This document shows positions 54,394-63,950 of a stretch of 64,000 nucleotides of DNA, in pieces. The notes under the pieces were generated by a model that did not search any database, had not been told where the DNA came from, and was given only the letters and a program-made list of their open reading frames with translations. The DNA comes from Flavobacterium ichthyis. GTDB taxonomy: Bacteria; Bacteroidota; Bacteroidia; Flavobacteriales; Flavobacteriaceae. Positions within the stretch are counted from its first letter, which is position 1. Every line of letters begins with the position of its first letter. Where the stretch lies: the NCBI RefSeq assembly GCF_009915155.1, contig NZ_JAABLM010000002.1, forward strand, positions 1-64,000, in the 5' to 3' direction. The translations under genes were made by a program, and so were the position numbers.

Positions 54394-55929
54394 ATGCGTA
54401 ATTCACTTATTATATTATTGATGCTTTTAGGGGTTTCAATTATCTCTTGTAGAAATGACTTCGATTTTGAACCAAGTACTGGAAATCTTACCTTTTCAAA
54501 AGATACTGTTTATCTCGATACAGTTTTTTCTAACATAGGTTCAAGTACTTACAGACTGAAAGTTTTCAACAATAGCGATAAAAATATTTTGATTCCAAAA
54601 ATTCAATTGGCACAAGGAACAACCTCAAATTATCGAATGATGATTGATGGGATGAGTGGCGATGCTGGAGCTGAAGGGAAAATTTTCAGTAATGTAGAAT
54701 TGTTGGCCAAAGACAGTATGTTTGTTTTTATTGAAACGACCATTGATTACAACGAATTTGCCAATCCTGAAGCGCAATATTTATATACAGATCAAATTTT
54801 GTTCGACACGGGAACTAATCAACAACAAGTAGAATTAGCAACTTTAGTAAAAGATGCGGTTTTTTTGTATCCAAATCGTGATGCCAATGGTGTTTATGAA
54901 GAAATCCCGATTGGCGTAGATGAAAATGGAGAAACTATTTCGGGACGAGGATTTTTTTTAGATGAAAATGAGTTACATTGGACCAACGAAAAACCTTACG
55001 TGATATACGGATACGCCGGAGTTCCACCGGGACAAACACTTACTGTTGATCCTGGAACACGAGCGCATTTTCATTCGGGTTCAGCATTGATTGCATATAA
55101 CGGAAGTTCGATAAAAATTAATGGAACGCTTTCAACCACTGAAGAATTGGAGAATGAAGTGATTTTTGAAGGTGATAGATTAGAACCTCAATTTGCTGAA
55201 AATCCCGGACAATGGTTAGCAATTTGGCTTACAAATGGAAGTACAGGTCACGAATTTTCAAATCTTACGATTAAAAATGCTACAGTAGGAATTTTAGTTT
55301 CCGGAAATTCGGGATTAAATAATCCGCAAGCCGACTTAACATTAAATAATGTCCAGATTTACAATTCTTCTAATGCCGGAATTTTAGCAGAAACAGGCTA
55401 TATTTCTGGCGAAAATGTAGTGGTGAATTGGGCTGGAGCGTCATGTCTTTATTTTAGTTATGGCGGAAAATATAATTTTGTACATTCAACCTTTAATAAT
55501 AATTGGTCCGGAACTCGTAAATATGCGGTGCTTTTGAATAATTATATCGAAGGAGCTAATCCGGAAACACAACCATTAATAGCAGATTTTATCAACAGTA
55601 TTATTTTTAGTTCCAATCAATCGGGATTATTAATCGATAAAAAAGAAAGTTCTCAGGTTTTCGAAACTAATTTTACCAAATGCCAAATTAAATTGAGCAA
55701 TTCTATAAATGTTCAAAATACGGTTTACGGTTTTGTAACTGACGAAAGCAATATCATTAGAAACGGAAATCCGCATTTTTTAAATGTCAACGGAAATAAA
55801 TTATTCATTGGCGAAGAATCTGATGCAAAAGGTTTTGGAAATTATTTAGGCGGAAATGACCTTTCAGGAAACCCAAGAAACAATCCATCGGATTTGGGAG
55901 CATATAATTTTCAAATTTTTGAAGAATAA
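54394..55929 (+). CDS. Large beta-helix-like lipoprotein of unknown function
   Basis: 511 residues. Lipobox ends at Cys19 (VSIISCRNDFDFEP). The N-terminal 150 residues look like an immunoglobulin-like fold (KDTVYLDTVFSNIGSSTYRLKVFNNS); residues about 210-480 have short repeated strands with Asn ladders (FSNLTIKNATVGILVSGNS, LTLNNVQIYNSSNAGIL), as in right-handed parallel beta-helices. Probably surface-exposed. I do not assign a function. No partner gene is obvious. Confidence 0.78.
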   Translation: MRNSLIILLMLLGVSIISCRNDFDFEPSTGNLTFSKDTVYLDTVFSNIGSSTYRLKVFNNSDKNILIPKIQLAQGTTSNYRMMIDGMSGDAGAEGKIFSNVELLAKDSMFVFIETTIDYNEFANPEAQYLYTDQILFDTGTNQQQVELATLVKDAVFLYPNRDANGVYEEIPIGVDENGETISGRGFFLDENELHWTNEKPYVIYGYAGVPPGQTLTVDPGTRAHFHSGSALIAYNGSSIKINGTLSTTEELENEVIFEGDRLEPQFAENPGQWLAIWLTNGSTGHEFSNLTIKNATVGILVSGNSGLNNPQADLTLNNVQIYNSSNAGILAETGYISGENVVVNWAGASCLYFSYGGKYNFVHSTFNNNWSGTRKYAVLLNNYIEGANPETQPLIADFINSIIFSSNQSGLLIDKKESSQVFETNFTKCQIKLSNSINVQNTVYGFVTDESNIIRNGNPHFLNVNGNKLFIGEESDAKGFGNYLGGNDLSGNPRNNPSDLGAYNFQIFEE

Positions 55930-55992
55930 TAAGCTGTAATCTTTTATTTCACATAAATTTATCGTTGAATAACAAAAAAACAAAATTTATTT

Positions 55993-56637
55993 ATGAATAA
56001 AAATGCAATTTTAGCCAGTTTACTTCTGCTCTCGCTTGCCTCCTGTAAAAAAGAAGTAAAAGTAAAATCAGAAACGGTTGTAAATACCGATACTGTTGCG
56101 GTTCAAACTGATACCGCTTCCGAAACCGCAATGGATTCCATAGCCATACAAAAAGCTTGGGAAGCTTATATGACACCATCTAAAGCTCATGAAATGCTGG
56201 CAAAAGACAATGGAACTTGGAACGCTGAATTGACATTTTGGATGCCAGACAATCCTGAACCAATGAAATCTTCAGCGGTTGCAACCTACAAAATGATAAT
56301 GGGCGGAAAATACCAAGAAGCCAACTACACGGGCGATATGATGGGAATGCCGTTCGAAGGAAAAGGAACTGTGGCCTTCGACAACGCCCGAGAAGAATTT
56401 ATCTCTACTTGGATTGACAACACCGGAACGGGAATGATGGTCAGCAAAGGGAAATATGATGAAGCTACCAAAACTCTTACTTTTACAGGAAATATGGTAG
56501 ATCCGGTTACCAAAAAAGAAAAACAAATTAAGGAAATCCTTACTCACATTGACGACAACACTCAAAAGATGGAAATGTTTGACATTGACAATGGCAAAGC
56601 GTTCAAGTCGATGGAGATTCTATTAAAACGAAAATAA
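55993..56637 (+). CDS. DUF1579-type lipoprotein
   Basis: 214 residues. Lipobox at Cys18 (LSLASCKKE), a Thr/Asp-rich linker (20-50) and then a DUF1579 barrel: HEMLAKDNGTWNAELTFW, GGKYQEANYTGDMMGMPFEGKGTVAFDN and EFISTWIDNTGTGMM. Family members are small single-domain beta barrels of unknown ligand. It has its own terminator at 56661. Confidence 0.87.
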   Translation: MNKNAILASLLLLSLASCKKEVKVKSETVVNTDTVAVQTDTASETAMDSIAIQKAWEAYMTPSKAHEMLAKDNGTWNAELTFWMPDNPEPMKSSAVATYKMIMGGKYQEANYTGDMMGMPFEGKGTVAFDNAREEFISTWIDNTGTGMMVSKGKYDEATKTLTFTGNMVDPVTKKEKQIKEILTHIDDNTQKMEMFDIDNGKAFKSMEILLKRK

Positions 56638-56660
56638 CGACTCACAAACAAGTCTTATTT

Positions 56661-56685
56661 AACCGCCTTTTGTGGCGGTTTTTTT
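56661..56685 (+). terminator. Terminator after the DUF1579 gene
   Basis: AACCGCC, loop TTTTGT, GGCGGTT, T run. Confidence 0.85.
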
Positions 56686-56721
56686 ATGTTGAAAACCAGC
56701 TAAAATCTTTATTTTAATGCG

Positions 56722-56752
56722 TTGCAAATTGCAGTTTTTTAAACTAATTTTG
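56722..56752 (+). promoter_or_regulatory. Promoter of purL
   Basis: TTG (56722-56724), 20 bases, TAATTTTG (56745-56752), an exact consensus pair 26 bases before the ATG. Confidence 0.7.
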
Positions 56753-56778
56753 CACACACAACACAATAACTACATACA

Positions 56779-59700
56779 ATGATCCATTTCTTCGGAAACC
56801 AAACCAACACGGTTTTTGCAGTTCAAACCAATCCCGAAGTTTCGGGGGCACTTTCGGCTGAAAACATCTCAAAATTAAACTGGCTTTTTGGCAACACTCA
56901 TAAAATAGAAAAATCCGTTTTAGCGGATTTTTTTGTTGGTCCTCGTGCCGCAATGATCACACCTTGGAGTACAAATGCTGTTGAAATTACTCAAAACATG
57001 GGTATCGAAGGCATCATCAGAATTGAAGAATTCCGAAAAGTTGAGGCAACTTTTTCTGATTTCGACCCGATGCTTTCGCAAAAGTATTCCGAGCTAAATC
57101 AAGAAATTTATACCATTAATATTAAGCCTGAACCTATTCTTGAAATCGAAAATATTGCTGATTTTAATGCAAAAGAAGGCTTAGCATTGAGTTCGGAAGA
57201 AGTAGCATATTTGGATAATTTATCTAAAAAATTAGGGCGAAAACTAACTGATTCAGAAGTTTTCGGGTTCTCCCAAGTAAATTCAGAACATTGCCGTCAC
57301 AAAATTTTCAACGGAACTTTTGTGATTGATGGCGAAGAAAAACCGTCTTCCCTATTCAAATTAATCAAAAAAACGTCTGCTGAAAATCCGAACGATATTG
57401 TTTCGGCTTACAAAGATAATGTGGCTTTTATCAAAGGCCCAAACGTGCAACAATTTGCACCAAAATCAGCCGACAAACCTGATTTTTACGAAACTAAAGA
57501 TTTTGATTCGGTTATTTCGCTTAAAGCGGAAACGCATAATTTCCCAACAACGGTGGAGCCTTTCAACGGTGCTGCAACCGGTTCTGGTGGAGAAATTCGT
57601 GACCGTTTGGCGGGAGGACAAGGTTCACTACCATTGGCTGGAACTGCAGTTTATATGACATCCTATTCCCGTTTGGAAGAAAACAGACCTTGGGAAAAAA
57701 GTATGAACGAAAGAAAATGGTTGTACCAAACTCCAATGGATATATTAATCAAGGCTTCAAACGGAGCTTCTGATTTCGGAAATAAATTTGGACAACCTTT
57801 GATCACAGGTTCGGTTTTGACTTTTGAACATGATGAAAAGGCTTTAGATGCTAACTCTGACAGGGTTTCAAACCCTGTCAGAGTTGAAGACCGAAAGCTT
57901 GGTTACGATAAAGTAATCATGCTTGCTGGTGGAATTGGTTATGGAAAAAAAAGCCAAGCCATCAAACAGAAACCAAAAGTAGGCGATAAAGTCGTGATTT
58001 TAGGTGGTGAAAATTATAGAATCGGGATGGGTGGTGCTGCAGTTTCTTCGGCAGATACCGGTGCTTTCAGTTCTGGAATAGAATTAAATGCCATTCAACG
58101 TTCGAATCCTGAAATGCAAAAACGTGCTGCAAATGCCATTCGTGGATTAGTGGAAAGCGACGAAAATCCGATTGTTTCGATTCACGATCACGGTGCTGGA
58201 GGCCATTTGAATTGTCTTTCAGAATTGGTAGAAGAAACGGGCGGTTTGATTGATTTGGATAAATTGCCGGTTGGCGATCCAACACTTTCCGCTAAAGAAA
58301 TCATCGGAAACGAATCGCAGGAAAGAATGGGATTGGTGATCGGTCATAACGATATAGAAACGTTGCAGAAAATAGCCGATCGTGAACGTTCGCCAATGTA
58401 CCAAGTGGGTGACGTAACTGGAAACAACCGTTTTACTTTTCAATCCAAAACTACAGGTGCAAAACCGATGGATTTTGCCTTAGAAGATATGTTTGGAAGT
58501 TCTCCAAAAGTCGTGATGAACGATACGACAGTCGATAGAAAATATACCGATTTAAACTATACTCAAGAAAATTTTAAAAAATATCTTGACCAAGTGCTGC
58601 AATTGGAAGCCGTAGCTTGTAAAGACTGGTTGACCAACAAAGTCGATCGTTGTGTGGGTGGAAAAGTAGCCAAACAACAATGTGCCGGACCATTGCAATT
58701 GCCTTTGAATAACGTTGGTGTGATGGCGTTGGATTATCTAGGAAAAGAAGGTGTTGCCACGACTGTTGGCCACTCGCCTATCGCATCTTTGATTGATCCT
58801 GCTGCTGGAAGCCGAACTGCAATTGCAGAATCGCTATCGAATATTATTTGGGCCCCAATTAAAGATGGATTGAAAGGCGTTTCGCTTTCGGCTAACTGGA
58901 TGTGGGCTTGTAAAAATGAAGGTGAAGATGCTCGTTTATACGAAGCGGTTCAGGGTTGTTCTGACTTTGCGATTGAATTGGGAATCAACATCCCAACTGG
59001 GAAAGACTCGCTTTCGATGAAACAAAAATATCCTGATGGAGATGTAATTGCTCCTGGAACGGTGATTATTTCAGCGGCAGGAAATTGTACGGATATTCAA
59101 AAAGTAGTTGAGCCTGTTTTGAAGAAAAACGGTGGCAACATTTATTACATCAACCTTTCAGAAGATGCTTTCAAATTAGGAGGTTCGTCTTTTGCACAGG
59201 TTTTGAATAAGATTGGAAATGAAGTTCCAACGATTAAAAATGCAGCGAATTTCAAGAATGCTTTCAATGTAGTTCAAGATTTGATTAAAGCAGATAAAAT
59301 CCAAGCGGGACACGATATTGGAAGTGGTGGTTTAATCACAACTTTATTGGAAATGTGTTTTGCTGATGTGAATTTGGCAGCTGATTTCGACCTGAGTCAA
59401 TTTTGCGAAAGCGATACTATCAAAATTCTATTTGCAGAAAATATCGGAATCGTTTTCCAAGCAGATGCTTCGGTTGAAACGATTTTGAATAACAATAAGG
59501 TAGCGTTCTTCAACATCGGAAAAGTAAAAGATGGCGATACCGTTACCATTAAAAACGGAGCTCAAAATTTTTCGATAAATGTGGCTGAAGCCAGAGATAC
59601 TTGGTACAAGACTTCGTATTTATTAGACCGAAAACAATCGGGAGAATTGAAGGCGAAAGAGCGTTTTGATAATTATAAAAAACAACCTTTACAATTTACA

Positions 59701-60501
59701 TTCCCAAGTCATTTTACAGGAAAAAAACCAGAAATTGATTGTTCTCGACCAAGACCAAAAGCTGCGATTATTCGTGAAAAAGGAAGTAATTCGGAGCGAG
59801 AAATGGCAAATGCAATGTATTTGGCAGGTTTTGATGTAAAAGATGTTCACATGACGGATTTGATTTCGGGTCGTGAAACTTTAGAAGACATTCAATTCAT
59901 CGGAGCGGTTGGAGGTTTCTCTAATTCGGATGTTTTGGGTTCTGCAAAAGGTTGGGCTGGAGCGTTTTTGTACAATGAAAAAGCAAAAACAGCTTTGGAC
60001 AATTTCTTCAAAAGAGAAGATACGCTTTCGGTTGGAATTTGCAACGGAGCTCAATTGTTTATGGAATTAGAACTAATCAATCCAGAACACGAAGTACACG
60101 GGAAATTAAGACATAATGATTCTCACAAACACGAAAGTAGCTTTACTTCGGTTTCGGTTGTAGAAAATAATTCGGTGATGTTGAGCACTTTGGCAGGAAG
60201 TACTTTAGGCGTTTGGATTTCGCACGGCGAAGGAAAATTTGATTTGCCTTACACAGAAGATCAATACAATGTAGTGGGTAAATACGGTTATGAAAGTTAT
60301 CCGGCCAACCCGAATGGTTCTGCATTCAGCATCGCTATGCTTTGCGACAAAACAGGAAGACATTTGGCCATGATGCCACACATTGAACGTTCGACTTTCC
60401 AATGGAACTGGGCGAATTATCTTGAAGGCAGAAACGATGAAGTTTCACCGTGGCACGAAGCGTTTGTAAATGCTAGAAAATGGGTGGAAAATAAAAAATA
60501 G
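56779..60501 (+). CDS. purL: Phosphoribosylformylglycinamidine synthase, single-chain
   Basis: 1240 residues. The synthetase half (1-970; VNSEHCRHKIFNG, KAETHNFPTTVEPFNGAATGSGGEIRD, HDHGAGGHLNCLSELVEE, SIPTGKDSLSMKQ-like NIPTGKDSLSMKQ) joins a C-terminal class I glutamine amidotransferase with Cys1088 in GICNGAQLF and the His/Glu pair in PHIERS. It catalyses the ATP- and glutamine-dependent fourth step of purine synthesis. Residues 359-369 (NSDRVSNPVRV) are encoded by a perfect 33-base palindrome inserted in frame, in a linker before YDKVIMLAGG. The rest looks intact. Confidence 0.95.
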   Translation: MIHFFGNQTNTVFAVQTNPEVSGALSAENISKLNWLFGNTHKIEKSVLADFFVGPRAAMITPWSTNAVEITQNMGIEGIIRIEEFRKVEATFSDFDPMLSQKYSELNQEIYTINIKPEPILEIENIADFNAKEGLALSSEEVAYLDNLSKKLGRKLTDSEVFGFSQVNSEHCRHKIFNGTFVIDGEEKPSSLFKLIKKTSAENPNDIVSAYKDNVAFIKGPNVQQFAPKSADKPDFYETKDFDSVISLKAETHNFPTTVEPFNGAATGSGGEIRDRLAGGQGSLPLAGTAVYMTSYSRLEENRPWEKSMNERKWLYQTPMDILIKASNGASDFGNKFGQPLITGSVLTFEHDEKALDANSDRVSNPVRVEDRKLGYDKVIMLAGGIGYGKKSQAIKQKPKVGDKVVILGGENYRIGMGGAAVSSADTGAFSSGIELNAIQRSNPEMQKRAANAIRGLVESDENPIVSIHDHGAGGHLNCLSELVEETGGLIDLDKLPVGDPTLSAKEIIGNESQERMGLVIGHNDIETLQKIADRERSPMYQVGDVTGNNRFTFQSKTTGAKPMDFALEDMFGSSPKVVMNDTTVDRKYTDLNYTQENFKKYLDQVLQLEAVACKDWLTNKVDRCVGGKVAKQQCAGPLQLPLNNVGVMALDYLGKEGVATTVGHSPIASLIDPAAGSRTAIAESLSNIIWAPIKDGLKGVSLSANWMWACKNEGEDARLYEAVQGCSDFAIELGINIPTGKDSLSMKQKYPDGDVIAPGTVIISAAGNCTDIQKVVEPVLKKNGGNIYYINLSEDAFKLGGSSFAQVLNKIGNEVPTIKNAANFKNAFNVVQDLIKADKIQAGHDIGSGGLITTLLEMCFADVNLAADFDLSQFCESDTIKILFAENIGIVFQADASVETILNNNKVAFFNIGKVKDGDTVTIKNGAQNFSINVAEARDTWYKTSYLLDRKQSGELKAKERFDNYKKQPLQFTFPSHFTGKKPEIDCSRPRPKAAIIREKGSNSEREMANAMYLAGFDVKDVHMTDLISGRETLEDIQFIGAVGGFSNSDVLGSAKGWAGAFLYNEKAKTALDNFFKREDTLSVGICNGAQLFMELELINPEHEVHGKLRHNDSHKHESSFTSVSVVENNSVMLSTLAGSTLGVWISHGEGKFDLPYTEDQYNVVGKYGYESYPANPNGSAFSIAMLCDKTGRHLAMMPHIERSTFQWNWANYLEGRNDEVSPWHEAFVNARKWVENKK
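57853..57885. repeat. 33-base palindromic element inside purL, copy 3 (16+1+16)
   Basis: AACTCTGACAGGGTTT, a C, then the exact reverse complement of the first arm. It begins at codon position 1 of residue 359 and spans exactly 11 codons with no stop. It shares arm design with the elements at 5379 and 10576. Reading the other way round gives the same sequence apart from the central base. Confidence 0.92.
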
Positions 60502-60520
60502 CTTATTTTAAATATTTAAG

Positions 60521-60552
60521 AAAAGGCTTTCAGAGATGGAAGCCTTTTTTTT
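60521..60552 (+). terminator. Terminator after purL
   Basis: AAGGCTT with AAGCCTT, loop, T run. Confidence 0.85.
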
Positions 60553-60711
60553 GTAAATTCAATATAATTTCTAATTGCTATGTGGCACCCAATTTTGCAA
60601 ACTAAATTATCAGTTTTTATTTTTTTTTTCTAAAATGCCTTTCAAAACTGTAAAAAGATTGTCCATAAAATTAGAATTTCCTATTTTGCATTGAAATTAA
60701 TTTACCAAAAA

Positions 60712-62487
60712 ATGGCTGCAATTACAAGATTGTTCGATTTTCCGTACCATCAACAAGAAAAATATCCAGTTGATGACGCATTAGTTACCAAATATAATGG
60801 CAAGTGGGAAAAAACTTCTACGCAAGAATATCTTAAAAAAGCCAATACTATTTCGCGGGCGTTGCTTCGCTTAGGGATTCAAAAAGATGATAAAATTGCC
60901 GTTATTTCATCCACAAACCGAACAGAGTGGCACATTGTTGATATTGGGATTTTACAAACCGGAGCTCAAAACGTACCGGTATATCCTACCATTTCCGAAG
61001 AAGATTATGAATATATCTTAAACCATTCAGGTGCGAAATATTGTATAGTTTCAGACGAAGAAGTTTTTAGGAAAGTCAATACCATCAAAAATAATCTTGA
61101 AAATTTAATTGAGGTTTATTGTTTTGATGAAATTCAAGGTTGTAAGAATTGGCGTGAATTGCTGGAATCAGGAAAAGATGAAAGCAATCAAAATGAGGTT
61201 GAAAATCGAAAAAATACTATTACTAGTGATGATTTAGCGACCATCATATACACTTCCGGAACAACCGGAAAACCTAAAGGGGTGATGCTTTCGCACAAAA
61301 ACATTGTGTCAAATGTACTAGACAGCGAAAAAAGAATTCCATTTGAAGCAGGAAAAACAAAAGCTTTGAGCTTCTTGCCTATTTGCCATATCTTTGAAAG
61401 AATGGTCGTTTATTTGTATCAATATTACGGTGTTGGTATTTATTTTGCGGAATCTATTGAAAAATTAAGCGATAATTTAAAAGAGACCAAACCCCACGTA
61501 ATTACCGCAGTTCCGAGACTTTTAGAAAAAGTTTATGATAAAATTTACGCTAAAGGAGCAGATCTTTCCGGAGTTAAAAAGAAATTATTTTTTTGGGCTA
61601 TTGAACTAGGATTGCGCTATGAACCGTACGGAAAAAATGGTTGGTGGTACGAATTTCAATTAGGAATTGCTAGAAAATTAATCTTTAGCAAATGGAAAGA
61701 AGGTTTAGGCGGCAATCTTGATTTAATGGTATCAGGAAGTGCAGCACTTCAACCAAGATTGGCAAGAATTTTTGCAGCGGCAGAAATTCCAGTGATGGAA
61801 GGTTATGGTTTAACTGAAACTTCTCCCGTTATTGCCGTAAATGATATGAGAAATCGAGGTTTTAAAATTGGAACAGTTGGAAAACCCATTGATAATGTTG
61901 AAGTTAAAATTGCCGAAGATGGTGAAATCTTGGTTAAAGGTCCGAATGTGATGATGGGTTATTACAAAGATGAAGAGAAGACGAATGATGCAATTAAAGA
62001 CGGTTTTTTTCATACTGGCGACATTGGTGTAATTGATAGCGAAGGGTTTTTAAAAATAACAGATCGAAAAAAGGAAATGTTTAAAACTTCGGGTGGAAAA
62101 TATATTGCACCACAGTTAATAGAAAATGCACTGAAACAGTCACGCTTTATTGGGGAAATAATGATTGTGGGAGAGGGCGAAAAAATGCCTGCAGCTATTA
62201 TTCAACCTGATTTTGACTTTGTCAAAACATGGGCGAAGAAAAAAGGAATTGCCGTTTCATCAAATAAAGAAATTGCCGAAAGCGAAGCAATTAAAAAACG
62301 CATAAAAAAAGAAATTGACCTCGCAAACGAAAGGTTTGGTAATTGGGAAAAAGTGAAACGATTTGAGCTAACTCCAGAAGTTTGGACTATTGACGGAGGT
62401 CATCTCACTCCTACCATGAAACTTAAACGCAAAAACATCAAGGAAATATATCAAAATTTATACGATAAGATTTATAAAGATGCATAA
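60712..62487 (+). CDS. Long-chain fatty acid-CoA ligase (AMP-forming)
   Basis: 591 residues. AMP-binding P-loop TSGTTGKPKG (181-190), EGYGLTETSPVI, GDIGVIDSEGFLKITDRKK with the hinge, and KTSGGKYIAPQLIENAL. It activates fatty acids as acyl-AMP and then acyl-CoA. The frame opens at TTG 60691; ATG 60712 (MAAITRLFDFPYHQ) matches the usual start of the family in Bacteroidota. Single gene with a terminator. Confidence 0.93.
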   Translation: MAAITRLFDFPYHQQEKYPVDDALVTKYNGKWEKTSTQEYLKKANTISRALLRLGIQKDDKIAVISSTNRTEWHIVDIGILQTGAQNVPVYPTISEEDYEYILNHSGAKYCIVSDEEVFRKVNTIKNNLENLIEVYCFDEIQGCKNWRELLESGKDESNQNEVENRKNTITSDDLATIIYTSGTTGKPKGVMLSHKNIVSNVLDSEKRIPFEAGKTKALSFLPICHIFERMVVYLYQYYGVGIYFAESIEKLSDNLKETKPHVITAVPRLLEKVYDKIYAKGADLSGVKKKLFFWAIELGLRYEPYGKNGWWYEFQLGIARKLIFSKWKEGLGGNLDLMVSGSAALQPRLARIFAAAEIPVMEGYGLTETSPVIAVNDMRNRGFKIGTVGKPIDNVEVKIAEDGEILVKGPNVMMGYYKDEEKTNDAIKDGFFHTGDIGVIDSEGFLKITDRKKEMFKTSGGKYIAPQLIENALKQSRFIGEIMIVGEGEKMPAAIIQPDFDFVKTWAKKKGIAVSSNKEIAESEAIKKRIKKEIDLANERFGNWEKVKRFELTPEVWTIDGGHLTPTMKLKRKNIKEIYQNLYDKIYKDA

Positions 62488-62489
62488 AA

Positions 62490-62511
62490 AAATCCCGCAA
62501 TTGCGGGATTT
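62490..62511. terminator. Shared terminator between the CoA ligase and fasciclin genes
   Basis: AAATCCCGCAA and its exact reverse complement TTGCGGGATTT with flanking A and T runs; it serves both converging genes. Confidence 0.85.
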
Positions 62512-62535
62512 ACTTTTTTATAGAAACTAATTTTC

Positions 62536-63075
62536 TTAAAACTGTAATGGTTTATCTATACCATGAATTACACCATTATTGACGATCACGTCAGAAAATG
62601 TAATTTTCGATTTTTGTCCTTTTTCATCTGTAATAAACATATCCCTTTTTTCAAATGTAACAATAATCTGTTTACCATCAGCTGTTTTAACGGTAGCCTT
62701 TCTATCTTTTGCCGTAGAAACTAAATTGGCGAAATCTGCAATGGTATATTTGCCATAAATAATATGATAAGCACCAAAATTTCGGGTATTTTCAATGTTT
62801 TTGGGGTCAAAAAATGCGTCTTTGTCAACTATAACGTTGTCAGATGGTGCTAAAATCGTAAAGTTGCTATTTTCTGATAAAATACTATTATATCCACAAA
62901 CCTGAAAAACTTTTGATATTGTAGAAAGTTCTGGCGTTGCTGCTAAATTTTCCACTACATTTTTTGAGGCATCCATTTTTGGTCCAGCAATTTGAATTTT
63001 AGTTTTTTGTGCAAAACCACTAAAACTTACAGCTGTGGCAAACAACGCAATTGCTAATGTTTTGGTTCTTGTCAT
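62536..63075 (-). CDS. Secreted fasciclin-domain protein 1
   Basis: 179 residues. Signal peptide (1-22, ending FSGFAQ), a 20-residue linker and one fasciclin (FAS1) domain: STISKVFQVCGYNSILSENSNFTILAPSDNVI, then HIIYGKYTIADF and SDVIVNNGVIHGIDKPL. FAS1 domains mediate adhesion or bind small ligands. The N-terminus (MDASKNVVENLAA) mirrors the next gene (MYPSKNIVENAMN), so the two are tandem paralogues; this copy is more diverged from the family consensus. Confidence 0.88.
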   Translation of the reverse strand: MTRTKTLAIALFATAVSFSGFAQKTKIQIAGPKMDASKNVVENLAATPELSTISKVFQVCGYNSILSENSNFTILAPSDNVIVDKDAFFDPKNIENTRNFGAYHIIYGKYTIADFANLVSTAKDRKATVKTADGKQIIVTFEKRDMFITDEKGQKSKITFSDVIVNNGVIHGIDKPLQF

Positions 63076-63189
63076 ATCTCTCTTTTTTTAGATGCGAACA
63101 ATTTTGTTCATAAGCTCCAAATTTAATCATTTTTTATCAACAGCGACAAATCGTTCAAAAAAAATAACAAACTTATTGATGGAAAAAGC

Positions 63190-63218
63190 AAAATCCGGAT
63201 TTCTCAACCCGGATTTCT
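63190..63218 (+). repeat. Tandem 14-base repeat between the fasciclin genes
   Basis: CCGGATTTCTCAAC occurs twice in a row in the 163-base gap between the two fasciclin genes. AAATCCGGATTT at its left edge is a 12-base palindrome. No function can be given. Confidence 0.6.
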
Positions 63219-63238
63219 CAACCATCAACCCAAAAAAA

Positions 63239-63805
63239 TTAATTAGATGGCATAATTACCGTGTCCACCACATGGATTACACCATTTGATTGGTTCACAT
63301 CGGCAATTGTAACTTTCGCTTTTCCACCCTTCTCATCGCTGATATAAAGGTCATTGCCTTTCATCCATGCTGTTATTTTTCCACCCTCAACGGTGGTCAA
63401 TTCTGCTTTTCCGTTTCCTTTTTTAATAGCTTTTGCAATATCAGAAGCATTCATCTTCCCTGATACCACATGGTATTTCAACACTGATTGCAACATCATT
63501 TTATTTTCTGGTTTTAATAAATTGGCAACAGCGTCTTTTGGTAACTTATCAAAGGCAGCATTGGTTGGGGCAAAAACCGTGAAAGGTCCTGTACCTTTTA
63601 GAGTTTCTACAAGATCTGCAGCTTTTACTGCTGCTACCAATGTGGTGTGATCTTTAGAATTCATGGCATTTTCCACAATATTTTTTGAAGGATACATAGC
63701 AGCTCCTCCAACCATCACAGTTTTTTCTTTTTGTGCGAACGTTGCAGTACTCATCATTGTGGTTGTAATGATAAAAGCTACTGCTAAAATTTTGGTGATT
63801 TTCAT
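63239..63805 (-). CDS. Secreted fasciclin-domain protein 2
   Basis: 188 residues. Signal peptide (1-24, ending STATFAQ) and one FAS1 domain close to consensus: HTTLVAAVKAADLVETLKGTGPFTVFAPTNAAFDKLP, LKYHVVSGKMNASDI and ADVNQSNGVIHVVDTVIMP. Probably periplasmic or surface-located. Tandem paralogue of fasciclin protein 1; the gene order suggests duplication. Confidence 0.92.
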   Translation of the reverse strand: MKITKILAVAFIITTTMMSTATFAQKEKTVMVGGAAMYPSKNIVENAMNSKDHTTLVAAVKAADLVETLKGTGPFTVFAPTNAAFDKLPKDAVANLLKPENKMMLQSVLKYHVVSGKMNASDIAKAIKKGNGKAELTTVEGGKITAWMKGNDLYISDEKGGKAKVTIADVNQSNGVIHVVDTVIMPSN

Positions 63806-63899
63806 AACAATTGATTTTTAAGTTTATATCTCCATTTACGCCGTAAAAACAGTTCTGGATTTTTAAAAAATGTTTTTTAACATTTCAATACTATCGACA

Positions 63900-63934
63900 A
63901 AAAAACCCGCTGCCAAAATTGGAGCGGGTTTTTA
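63900..63934 (-). terminator. Terminator after dnaK
   Basis: AAACCCGCT / AGCGGGTTT stem with a T run on the minus strand, 17 bases after the dnaK stop codon. Confidence 0.85.
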
Positions 63935-63950
63935 TCATATTTGGAAAAAA

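Noticed and set aside
57853-57885. Assembly artefact or vector sequence in purL
   Set aside because: The frame is kept exactly and two related palindromes occur elsewhere in the window.
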